A stretch of 38,992 nt of DNA from an uncultured Pseudanabaenaceae cyanobacterium (GTDB taxonomy: Bacteria > Cyanobacteriota > Cyanobacteriia > PCC-9006 > JAAUQQ01): contig CALIJJ010000003.1 in assembly GCA_938017515.1 (NCBI GenBank), forward strand, positions 1-38,992, written 5' to 3'. Positions within the stretch are counted from its first letter, which is position 1. Each line of letters opens with the position of its first letter. The translations under genes were made by a program, and so were the position numbers. The notes under the pieces are model-generated. The model searched no databases and was not told the DNA's origin. It was given only the letters and a program-made list of their open reading frames with translations. Positions 25,749 to 33,006 of the stretch are shown in pieces.

Positions 25749-26690
25749 ATGTACTTGACCGCTTTTCGACGTTCCACACTCTGGGGCTGCCTGCAACTCC
25801 TACGCCCAGCCAACATTGTGACAGCCTGGGCAGATGTATTCGCAGGGGTGGCGATCGCTGGATATACGATGGCCAACAATGCCCAACTCCTTTCGATCAC
25901 CCCTTACTCCCAGACGATTTTGCCCGTCATGTATCTCCTGCTGGCAACAACAGGTCTCTACGGTGGGGGCATCGTTCTCAACGATTATTTTGATGCGGAG
26001 CTAGACGCCGTCGAGCGTCCGGAACGACCCATCCCCAGTGGGCAGGTTTCCCTGGCTGTTGCAGGAGCACTCGGCAGTAGCCTGCTCGGGTTAGGCATCC
26101 TGGCGGCGGCCCAAGTGTCTTGGGTCAGCGCCACCGTGGCGATCGCCGTGGCGTCCCTCGCAGTCCTCTACGATGCTTGGGCCAAATCCTCGGGATTCCT
26201 GGGTCCGATTGTGATGGGAAGTTGTCGTGCAGGCAACTTACTCCTTGGGATAACCATCCTTTGGCCGCTGAGCATGCCTAGCGTGATCGTCGTGCCTTGG
26301 GTTTATATCTTGGCCATTACGCTGGTGAGCCAGGCCGAGGTGGACGGTGCCCAGGCCACGGCCCAGCAACGATGGAATGGCATTTTGGCCTTTGCCATGA
26401 TGGGGTTGGTGCTAGTCAGTGCCGTTGCCCTGGGATTCTGGCAGCATCAGGCGATCGCCATTCTACCCTTCGCAGCACTGCTCGGACTAAGGATTCTTCC
26501 CAGCTTTGGGCAAGTCGTTGCAGAACCAACCTCTGTCCATGCTCGCACAGCCGTCCGTGCAGGCATCCTCTCGCTAATCATCTTAGATGCCACATTAGCC
26601 GCCAGCTTTGCCGGACTCACAGCCGGACTGCTGGTCCTATTGCTCTTGCCCCTATCCATGGGCTTCGCCAAAGTCTTTGCTGTCACCTAG
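25749..26690 (+). CDS. eboC: EboC, UbiA-like prenyltransferase
   Basis: 313-residue integral membrane protein with about eight to nine hydrophobic segments, of the UbiA superfamily that transfers prenyl groups to acceptors. The first Asp-rich motif is NDYFDAELD (Asn78, Asp79, Asp82, Asp86), followed by ERPIPSG as in family members. A second motif region begins with YDAWAKSSG (141-149). Start ATG 25749 has GAGGGAG about 9 bases upstream; a TTG 6 bases earlier is less likely. It is the only clearly membrane-embedded ebo product and so a candidate for the step that hands the metabolite to the membrane. The acceptor is unknown. Confidence 0.92.
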   Translation: MYLTAFRRSTLWGCLQLLRPANIVTAWADVFAGVAIAGYTMANNAQLLSITPYSQTILPVMYLLLATTGLYGGGIVLNDYFDAELDAVERPERPIPSGQVSLAVAGALGSSLLGLGILAAAQVSWVSATVAIAVASLAVLYDAWAKSSGFLGPIVMGSCRAGNLLLGITILWPLSMPSVIVVPWVYILAITLVSQAEVDGAQATAQQRWNGILAFAMMGLVLVSAVALGFWQHQAIAILPFAALLGLRILPSFGQVVAEPTSVHARTAVRAGILSLIILDATLAASFAGLTAGLLVLLLLPLSMGFAKVFAVT

Positions 26691-26715
26691 ATCAGATTTG
26701 TTCCTCCAACAACTG

Positions 26716-26741
26716 ACAGTCACCAGTTACAGCCACCAGTC
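26716..26741. repeat. 13-bp x2 tandem repeat between eboC and eboD
   Basis: ACAGTCACCAGTT (26716-26728) is followed directly by ACAGCCACCAGTC (26729-26741), with two mismatches. Confidence 0.7.
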
Positions 26742-26781
26742 ACGATAAGACCCCAATTCCTCCCAGGCTCACCCACTCTAT

Positions 26782-26796
26782 TTCTGGAATCCAGAA
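26782..26796. promoter_or_regulatory. Palindrome overlapping the eboD start codon
   Basis: TTCTGGA-A-TCCAGAA is a perfect 7-bp inverted repeat around one base. Its last A is the first base of the eboD ATG. As RNA it could form a 6-bp hairpin with an AAU loop, covering the place where a ribosome site would be; as DNA it could bind a dimeric regulator. No Shine-Dalgarno is otherwise visible for eboD. Confidence 0.45.
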
Positions 26797-28070
26797 TGCT
26801 CAATACATCATCAGCTCAGAAGCTCTCCCCAAAGCCATTGACCCAACGGCCCCATCAGCAGGGAGTCCGGCCCCAGGCATGCCATTCGTTACCCGCGATT
26901 CAGCAAACCGTAACGGTCAATTTCCACTACGGCGTTCACTTCACCCGGGGACTGTTTATGCCCGGGAATTCCTCACTGGTTGACGTCATTGCCCCCCTTG
27001 ATGCTGTTGCACCCCCATCACCCACCCGCGCCATCGTGGTCATCGATGGTGGGCTAGTGGCCGCTAAGCCAGAACTCTGTGAGCAGGTTTTAGCCTACAG
27101 CGAGTGCTACAGAAAACGCCTCCATTGGGTTGAGCCTCCCCTGGTGATGCCTGCGGGTGAGGCGGTCAAGAATAAGCCGGAACTGGTACAAAGCATTCAA
27201 CAGACCATTGAAAAAGCGGGCCTATGCCGCCATTCCTACGTGCTTGCCATCGGTGGCGGTGCGCTACTGGACATGGTGGGATATGCAGCGGCAACAGCCC
27301 ATCGGGGGCTGAGGCTCATCCGGATTCCCACAACCGTTCTCTCCCAGAATGATTCGGGCGTGGGCGTCAAAAACAGCATCAATGCCTTTGGTAAGAAGAA
27401 CTTTTTGGGCACGTTCAGTCCCCCCTATGCAGTACTCAATGACAGTGACTTTTTGATGAGTTTGGGCGATCGCGACTGGCGTGCGGGCATTGCAGAAGCC
27501 CTCAAAGTCGCCCTGATCAAAGATGCTGAGTTCTTCGATTTTATGGCAGACTATGCCGGGGCTCTGGTCCGGCGCGATCGCGACGCCATGGAACTCATCA
27601 TCCATCGCTGCGCGGAGCTACACCTACAGCACATTGCCACCAGCGGCGACCCGTTCGAACTCGGTTCTTCTCGCCCCCTGGACTTTGGCCACTGGGCCGC
27701 CCACAAACTAGAACAGCTCACCAACTATCGACTGCGCCACGGCGAGGCCGTGGCCATGGGGCTGGCCCTTGACTGCACCTATTCCTACCTGGATGGCAAG
27801 CTGGAAGAGGCAGACTGGCGCAGAATTTTAGACACCCTCCAGACCCTAGGCTTTGAGATTTGTTGTGCTGAGTTGGTGGAGCACGCCGGACATCCCGAAC
27901 ATCCCGACTCCGTATTCCAGGGACTGCGCGAGTTCCAGGAGCACCTGGGTGGGCAGCTAACGCTGATGCTGTTGCAGCGCATTGGCCAAGGTTTTGAAGT
28001 GCATGAGGTCGATATCGCTCGGTATCAGGCGGCGATCGCTCTCCTCCAAGCCCAGTCCTCCCCTGCTTAA
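26796..28070 (+). CDS. eboD: EboD, 3-dehydroquinate synthase-like sugar phosphate cyclase
   Basis: 424-residue member of the sugar phosphate cyclase superfamily (dehydroquinate synthase, 2-epi-5-epi-valiolone synthase and relatives), NAD- and metal-dependent enzymes that cyclise sugar phosphates. GGGALLDMVG (153-162) is the NAD-binding region, followed by IPTTVLSQNDSGVG and KNFLGTF. The zinc ligands appear intact: Glu234 with Lys237 in AEALK, His299 in DFGHWAAH and His315 in RHGEAVAMG. It is about 60 residues longer than AroB and differs at family-diagnostic places (ALLDMVG, VGVKNSINAFGKKN), so it is unlikely to be the shikimate enzyme. Product unknown. The first ~40 residues look like a variable leader; a later start is possible. 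Confidence 0.9.
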   Translation: MLNTSSAQKLSPKPLTQRPHQQGVRPQACHSLPAIQQTVTVNFHYGVHFTRGLFMPGNSSLVDVIAPLDAVAPPSPTRAIVVIDGGLVAAKPELCEQVLAYSECYRKRLHWVEPPLVMPAGEAVKNKPELVQSIQQTIEKAGLCRHSYVLAIGGGALLDMVGYAAATAHRGLRLIRIPTTVLSQNDSGVGVKNSINAFGKKNFLGTFSPPYAVLNDSDFLMSLGDRDWRAGIAEALKVALIKDAEFFDFMADYAGALVRRDRDAMELIIHRCAELHLQHIATSGDPFELGSSRPLDFGHWAAHKLEQLTNYRLRHGEAVAMGLALDCTYSYLDGKLEEADWRRILDTLQTLGFEICCAELVEHAGHPEHPDSVFQGLREFQEHLGGQLTLMLLQRIGQGFEVHEVDIARYQAAIALLQAQSSPA

Positions 28071-28154
28071 GCCATCCGCTGGAGAAACAACGATTCAGCT
28101 CCACAGCTAGCGCTCCCAGGCTCGTCCCATGATTCAGCTTCTCAACTCACGCTT

Positions 28155-29426
28155 ATGAAACTTTCTAGCGGCCACCACCTCACCTATTGCACTAATATTC
28201 ACCCTGGGGAAACCTGGTCTGAAACATTCACGAACCTCAAACGACATCTCCCAGGCCTCAAAGCAAGACTTTCGCCCGAGCAAGCCTTTGGGATTGGTCT
28301 CAGACTCTCCAACCAAGCCAGCCTAGAACTCGTCCACGGCAATCATCTGGAGCAGTTCCAAGCATGGCTCCAGCAGGTGGATTGTTATGTATTCACGCTC
28401 AATGGCTTTCCCTACGGTGGCTTCCACGCTCAGGTCGTCAAGGATCAAGTCTACGCGCCGGATTGGTCCACATCAGAGCGTTGTAACTACACCCTACGGC
28501 TCATCGACATCCTTAGCCGCCTGCTTCCCCCAGGCGTAGAAGGAAGCATCTCGACCCTGCCTCTGTCCTACAAGCCCTGGTTCGATGGGGAAGCCTTTTC
28601 AGGACCCACACAGGTCGAGACAGCCCAAACCAAAGCGGACTGCTATCAGCACAGCATTCAGCATTTGATTCAGGTCGTTCTACGCTTGGTGCGGCTACAT
28701 CAAAAAACAGGCCAGCTCATTCATCTCGGCTTAGAGCCGGAACCCGATGGCTTAGTCGAAAACAGCCCTGAGCTGATTGACTTTATGCAAACACAGCTGA
28801 TTCCCCAGGGCAGCCCAGCATTAATGGCACATCTATCCATTGAGCAGGCAGATGCAGAAAACGCCATTCTGGAGCACATTCGACTCTGCTATGACACCTG
28901 CCATTTTGCACTGCAATACGAAGATCCCTGCCTCGCATTAGCAAAACTCCGAGCCTATGGCATCAAGCTCAGCAAGATCCAACTCAGCTCTGCACTCAAA
29001 GTTTCCCTGCCACAAACTCTCATTGAGCGTCAACAACTCCAGCAACATCTCCTTCCCTTTGCTGAATCGACCTATTTACACCAGGTCGTGGAGCAAGGTG
29101 CAGAGCAACGGCTGACTCGCTATCGTGACCTTGATGCGGCGCTTCAGCATCTCAATGACAGCGTGGGTCAGGCGTGGCGGATTCATTTCCATGTCCCCAT
29201 TTTTCAAGAGACGTATCAACAGCTGGAGTCCACCCAGGATCACCTGCGATCGCTACTCGCTCTACTCAAAGCGATTCCCGACCAGCCCCATCTCGAAATT
29301 GAAACCTACACCTGGGATGTCCTGCCTGACGCCATGAAACTGGATATTCAGGCATCCATTGGCCGCGAGTTTGAATGGGTATTGGAGGTCATGGAAGGAA
29401 AAAGAACAGCAGCAGCATCACGATGA
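28155..29426 (+). CDS. eboE: EboE, TIM-barrel metabolite traffic protein
   Basis: 423-residue protein with the xylose isomerase-like TIM-barrel layout. The N-terminal block LTYCTNIHPGETW, then FTLNGFPYGGFH, LGLEPEPDG (Glu-rich strand), CYDTCHFALQYE and FHVPIF are the order seen in EboE. Metal ligands are probably Glu and His residues in EPEPDG, DTCHFA and HFHVP. The family is described as involved in metabolite traffic in ebo clusters; the reaction is unknown. It is soluble, without a signal. The ATG at 28155 lacks a clear ribosome site; the protein's conserved start fits it. It lies 84 bases after eboD. Confidence 0.9.
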   Translation: MKLSSGHHLTYCTNIHPGETWSETFTNLKRHLPGLKARLSPEQAFGIGLRLSNQASLELVHGNHLEQFQAWLQQVDCYVFTLNGFPYGGFHAQVVKDQVYAPDWSTSERCNYTLRLIDILSRLLPPGVEGSISTLPLSYKPWFDGEAFSGPTQVETAQTKADCYQHSIQHLIQVVLRLVRLHQKTGQLIHLGLEPEPDGLVENSPELIDFMQTQLIPQGSPALMAHLSIEQADAENAILEHIRLCYDTCHFALQYEDPCLALAKLRAYGIKLSKIQLSSALKVSLPQTLIERQQLQQHLLPFAESTYLHQVVEQGAEQRLTRYRDLDAALQHLNDSVGQAWRIHFHVPIFQETYQQLESTQDHLRSLLALLKAIPDQPHLEIETYTWDVLPDAMKLDIQASIGREFEWVLEVMEGKRTAAASR

Positions 29427-29438
29427 CATCACCTTAAT

Positions 29439-29486
29439 CCAGATATTGGGCCAGACATCAGCCCAGATATCGGACCAGACGTCCGC
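29439..29486. repeat. 12-bp tandem repeat, 4 units, between eboE and eboF
   Basis: CCAGATATTGGG, CCAGACATCAGC, CCAGATATCGGA and CCAGACGTCCGC lie end to end. Alternate units are most alike, so it can also be read as a 24-bp duplication (20 of 24 bases identical). It begins 13 bases after the eboE stop. Confidence 0.8.
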
Positions 29487-29506
29487 GAATCTCCCCCTCA
29501 TCCATC

Positions 29507-30925
29507 ATGCGTAAAACAGTCGTTCTCAATGTCGTGGGCCTGACCCCCGACCTCCTCAGCAAAATGCCGCGCTTAACAGCCTGGTCAACTCAGGGACAGC
29601 AGGTTTCCATTCGCCCCCAACTACCCGCCGTCACCTGCACGGCCCAAGCCTGCTATCTCACCGGCAAAGCTCCCAGCGAGCACGGCATCGTCGCCAATGG
29701 CTGGTACTTTCGCGATGAATGCGAGGTCAAGTTTTGGCGACAGTCCAACCACCTCGTCCAGTCGCCCAAGATCTGGGATGTCGCCCGCAGCATCGACCCC
29801 AGCTTTACCTGCGCCAATCTTTTTTGGTGGTACAACATGTACTCCAGCGCAGATATCAGCGTTACACCTCGGCCAATGTATCCCGCCGATGGCCGGAAGC
29901 TACCCGATATCTACACTCAGCCCGCCCCGCTACGGGATGAGCTGCAAGCCGAATTAGGCCAATTCCCGCTCTTTAAGTTTTGGGGGCCCAAGACCTCCAT
30001 CCAGGCCAGTGAGTGGATTGCGGCGGCAGCCAAGCAAGTTGAAGCACGCCATGCGCCGACCCTAACCCTGGTCTACATTCCCCATCTCGATTATTGCTTG
30101 CAACAACAGGGCCCCAGTGCAAAAGGTATTGCGCAGGACCTAGATGACGCAGACCGAGTCGTGAGCGATCTGATTGATTTTTACGAGGCTCGGGATACGC
30201 AGGTCATCGTGCTGTCTGAATATGGCATTACCGATGTGAATCACCCCATTCACATCAACCGCATACTGCGTGAGCAGGGTTACCTATCCATCCGTGAAGA
30301 ATTGGGCAAAGAGCTGCTGGATCCAGGTAGCAGCCGTGCCTTTGCGATCGCGGATCATCAGCTTGCCCATGTCTACGTTCAAGATGAGGCGTTGATTCCT
30401 GGCATTCGGCAAAAGCTGCTAGCGATGCCTGGGATTGAGTCGGTTTGGGAGGGCGCAGAAAAAGCGGAGCATGGCTTCGCCCATGAGCGGGCCGGGGAGC
30501 TGATTGCTGTGGCAAAGCCCGATGCCTGGTTTACCTATTACTATTGGCTCGATGACGATCGCGCCCCGGACTTCGCCCGCACCGTGGATATCCACCGCAA
30601 ACCGGGCTATGACCCCGTAGAGCTATTTGTGGATCCGCAACTGCGCTGGCCCTGGCTAACGGTCGCCAGCAAACTGGCCCAAAAGAAGCTCGGCTTCCGC
30701 ACCCTCCTGGATGTCATTCCCCTCGATGCATCCCTCGTCAAAGGTTCCCACGGTGCAATGCCGCCCACGCCCCAGCAAGGCCCTCTGCTCATTAGCCAAC
30801 AGGGGCAGCATTTACCGTCTGACAGGTGTGAAGCAACCGAGGTTTTTGACCTGTTGCTGAGCCATCTCCTCGGCCTACCGTCCCAGACCCGCCGCTCGCC
30901 AGAAGCTATAGGCAGCAGACGCTAA
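29507..30925 (+). CDS. eboF: EboF, nucleotide pyrophosphatase/alkaline phosphatase-fold protein
   Basis: 472-residue protein of the type I phosphodiesterase/alkaline phosphatase superfamily. The nucleophile region LPAVTCTAQACYLTGKAP places the catalytic Thr at 43, followed by SEHGIVANGW. Other blocks: FWWYNMYSS, YIPHLDY, LSEYGITDVNHPIH and VKGSHGAMP. By eye the usual two-metal site is altered: the first Asp is Val10, the His after Asp195 is Gln199, and the Asp-His pair is Glu238-Tyr239, with only Thr43, Asp195 and His415 kept. I believe this is shared by EboF relatives. No signal peptide. Its last 51 bases overlap the 3' end of the tauE-like gene on the other strand. Confidence 0.9.
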   Translation: MRKTVVLNVVGLTPDLLSKMPRLTAWSTQGQQVSIRPQLPAVTCTAQACYLTGKAPSEHGIVANGWYFRDECEVKFWRQSNHLVQSPKIWDVARSIDPSFTCANLFWWYNMYSSADISVTPRPMYPADGRKLPDIYTQPAPLRDELQAELGQFPLFKFWGPKTSIQASEWIAAAAKQVEARHAPTLTLVYIPHLDYCLQQQGPSAKGIAQDLDDADRVVSDLIDFYEARDTQVIVLSEYGITDVNHPIHINRILREQGYLSIREELGKELLDPGSSRAFAIADHQLAHVYVQDEALIPGIRQKLLAMPGIESVWEGAEKAEHGFAHERAGELIAVAKPDAWFTYYYWLDDDRAPDFARTVDIHRKPGYDPVELFVDPQLRWPWLTVASKLAQKKLGFRTLLDVIPLDASLVKGSHGAMPPTPQQGPLLISQQGQHLPSDRCEATEVFDLLLSHLLGLPSQTRRSPEAIGSRR

Positions 30926-31636
30926 CAGGAAAGTGCGAAATAACGCACGGACCCAGGCTTCCGGGAGCTTGGGCAAAAGGCGGGTGCTGAGTTGGGCCGT
31001 CAGCAATCCGCCAAAACCGAGGGTCAGTCCCGAAATCCACTGGACATTGCCATGGGCAGCATGGCCCACAGTGGACGCGATCGCCGTCATGACCACCACC
31101 GCAAGACTCGTCTGAATCGCCTTCTTAATCGGCTCTTGTAGAAACAACATCTGCAAGGGCACCATAATGGCTCCGCCGCCGACCCCGAGCAATCCAGCGA
31201 TCGCCCCCGCCAACACCCCTGTTAAAACCTGCAACGACAGCGTTCGATCAGCCTTGCCCATGGTCTGCCCTTGACGCAGCAAGCGCTGCCGCAGGGAGAG
31301 CAAGTACAGATTCACGAGCATCAAGCATCCAAAGGCAATGAGCAATAGCTGAGGGGAAATGCCAGCGGCAAGGCGAACCCCCAGTTGTGTCGCCAAAACA
31401 GCAGGCAAGCCAATGGCAAGGATGCGATCGCCCCGAACCGCTCCCATGCGCCAGTTTTGCAGCGTTCCCGATGATGCTGTGACAATAATCGCCAAGGAAC
31501 TGGTCGCGACTGCTTGCACGGGCTCCAGATCCGCCAGCAGCAGAATCGGCACCAACACAGTGCCCCCGCCGATTCCCAGCAAACCCGCCAAGACACCGGC
31601 AACCAAGCCCCCTGAAATCAGCAGTAAACTCGGCAT
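30875..31636 (-). CDS. Sulfite exporter TauE/SafE family membrane permease
   Basis: 253-residue membrane protein with about eight segments and the internal duplication of TauE/SafE: GLLGIGGGTVLVPILL (residues 18-33) and GLLGVGGGAIMVP in the second half. The family moves sulfite, organosulfonates or other small anions across the inner membrane; the substrate here is unknown. The gene converges on eboF, and the two coding regions overlap by 51 bases. The ATG at 31636 has no clear ribosome site. The small membrane protein gene ends 48 bases upstream, so the two may be co-transcribed. Confidence 0.9.
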   Translation of the reverse strand: MPSLLLISGGLVAGVLAGLLGIGGGTVLVPILLLADLEPVQAVATSSLAIIVTASSGTLQNWRMGAVRGDRILAIGLPAVLATQLGVRLAAGISPQLLLIAFGCLMLVNLYLLSLRQRLLRQGQTMGKADRTLSLQVLTGVLAGAIAGLLGVGGGAIMVPLQMLFLQEPIKKAIQTSLAVVVMTAIASTVGHAAHGNVQWISGLTLGFGGLLTAQLSTRLLPKLPEAWVRALFRTFLLASAAYSFWRAAGLGR

Positions 31637-31655
31637 GATTGAGAGATTGTTGTAA

Positions 31656-31691
31656 GGAACAGTGGCCTAGAAAGAAACAGTGGCTTAGAAA
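31656..31691. repeat. 18-bp x2 tandem repeat at the 3' end of the small membrane protein gene
   Basis: Units at 31656-31673 and 31674-31691 match at 16 of 18 bases. The second copy contains the stop codon of the gene that ends at 31685 (minus strand). Confidence 0.75.
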
Positions 31692-32272
31692 GGGGCACCG
31701 CTGCGAAAGGGACCAAAGGCCCAGGCGTAGAAGACAACATAGAGCGTGCCAAAGAGAATCAGCCAGAACTTCCCCCAGCGCGATCGCGTCCGTCGCCAAA
31801 CAAAGACGCTCGAAATCAGAATCAGGATCAGCTCAATTCCGGCCCCCCAAACGGCGTGGTGGTCACTATCCCAGTAGGAAACCGGGCTTTCAAAGCGGAA
31901 ATTACTCAGGGGCCAAAAGTGACGGTAGCCGTCATCGTGGTGCAGCGGAAAGTCTTCGAGGCAATGGAGGATGGCTGCGCCCCAGAAGGCGGCGATCGCC
32001 GAGCGTTTGTAATACAACGCAATCCCCAGCGCAACCAGGGCAATGGGAATGGAATTAAAAAATGAGAAGAAGATCTGCCAGTCGTCTTGGAAGTACGTCG
32101 TGCGCCAAATTTGACTGTCTGGCAACCGTAGAACCAGCTTCGTCCAAGCATAGAAGCCGTACAACCCCGCATCGGGATACAGCGCTCCCAGCATAATGGG
32201 CCAAGTCCAATCGGGATGCTCTTTGCGACCCAGGATTCCGAGATTGAGGATGACGTGACCTTGGGTTTGCAT
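31685..32272 (-). CDS. Small multi-pass membrane protein, possibly YdjM/DUF457-like
   Basis: 195-residue protein with about four hydrophobic segments. It is His/Asp-rich at positions like those of membrane-bound metal-dependent hydrolase-like proteins (YdjM, DUF457): an N-terminal QGHVILNL, GALYPDAGLYG, then ILHCLEDFPLHHDDGYRHFWP and DSDHHAVWG. The resemblance is by eye and the family is not certain; enzymatic activity is undemonstrated. It sits between the PadR gene (42 bases upstream) and the TauE-like gene (48 bases downstream) on the same strand, so a three-gene operon is plausible. Confidence 0.6.
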   Translation of the reverse strand: MQTQGHVILNLGILGRKEHPDWTWPIMLGALYPDAGLYGFYAWTKLVLRLPDSQIWRTTYFQDDWQIFFSFFNSIPIALVALGIALYYKRSAIAAFWGAAILHCLEDFPLHHDDGYRHFWPLSNFRFESPVSYWDSDHHAVWGAGIELILILISSVFVWRRTRSRWGKFWLILFGTLYVVFYAWAFGPFRSGAPF

Positions 32273-32314
32273 TGCCTAGCACTCGTGAGAACGTCGCATG
32301 ATTACGGCCCAGCA

Positions 32315-32854
32315 TTACACCGCACGCAGCCATACAATGCTTTCCTCGCACCAGTCTACCCAGGATTGTTCATAGCGAATACCCCGCCGTAGGGTCATGC
32401 ATTTGCACTGGAGCGGCATCGATAGGTCGGACAGGTTGGCACAGCCCACACATTCCCACAGCGCTTGGTAAGCTTCGAGCTGTTCCTGATGCTGCTGCTG
32501 CCTCCGTTGCAGTTCATCGATAACGATCTGGGGATCAACCAGGTGTGCCGCCAACACCTTCACCATGAGTTCTTCGCGAATGGGCGTGGGCTTGGAGGGC
32601 TGGGCAATCCACTCGCGCAGAAGCGCTTGTCCCTCCGACGTAATCGAGTAGAGCTTCTTATCCGGTCGGCCATCCTGGGGCACCACTTCCGGCACCACCA
32701 ATCCTTGCTCCTCTAGCTTGCTCAGCTCTCGATAAATTTGCTGCTGAGTGGCTTGCCAGAAGCAACCACTGCCACTGGAAAAACCCTTCAGCAGGTCGTA
32801 CCCGCTCTGGGCTCCAGTATTGAGGGCGGCAAGGATCGTATGGGGAAGGGCCAT
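32315..32854 (-). CDS. PadR family transcriptional regulator
   Basis: 179-residue regulator. Residues 1-80 are a PadR winged helix, with ILAALNTGAQSGYDLLKGF, WQATQQQIYRELSKLEEQGLV and DGRPDKKLYSITSEGQALLREW. A C-terminal helical dimerisation domain rich in Glu/Gln follows (about 90-170). PadR proteins usually repress a neighbouring gene, often a transporter, until a ligand binds. It is divergent from the RND efflux adaptor gene, and the spacer has repeated palindromic half-sites (32891-32957), so it is probably the pump's repressor. Start ATG 32854. Confidence 0.92.
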   Translation of the reverse strand: MALPHTILAALNTGAQSGYDLLKGFSSGSGCFWQATQQQIYRELSKLEEQGLVVPEVVPQDGRPDKKLYSITSEGQALLREWIAQPSKPTPIREELMVKVLAAHLVDPQIVIDELQRRQQQHQEQLEAYQALWECVGCANLSDLSMPLQCKCMTLRRGIRYEQSWVDWCEESIVWLRAV

Positions 32855-32890
32855 GGGAAGGGAGGGGTGGATTCAGACTGATTAATTGAC

Positions 32891-32957
32891 ATACTCAACA
32901 AGTTGAATATAGCATCAAGTCAATACTCAACTTATTGGATATCAACTTTTTGAGTAT
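32891..32957. promoter_or_regulatory. Putative PadR operator array
   Basis: Repeated half-sites of consensus ATACTCAAC. Site 1 (32891-32910) is a near-palindrome, ATACTCAAC..GTTGAATAT. Site 2 (32923-32942) starts with ATACTCAAC and ends in the degenerate ATTGGATAT. A third element is the inverted half-site TTGAGTAT at 32950-32957. Sites 1 and 2 begin 32 bases apart, about three helical turns. PadR operators often have an ATAC...GTAT/ATGT dyad, consistent with this. The array lies between padR and the efflux adaptor gene. Confidence 0.65.
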
Positions 32958-33006
32958 AGTCTTGGGGCTACCCCCTCACTTCTCCATCGATGGTGGAAGA
33001 TTCGTT

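Noticed and set aside
26796..28070. Housekeeping 3-dehydroquinate synthase (aroB)
   Set aside because: Longer, with family-specific differences and placed within ebo genes; better called EboD.
32935..33006. TTG start for the efflux adaptor at 32935
   Set aside because: It lies inside the operator array and lacks a ribosome site; ATG 33007 has GGAAGA.
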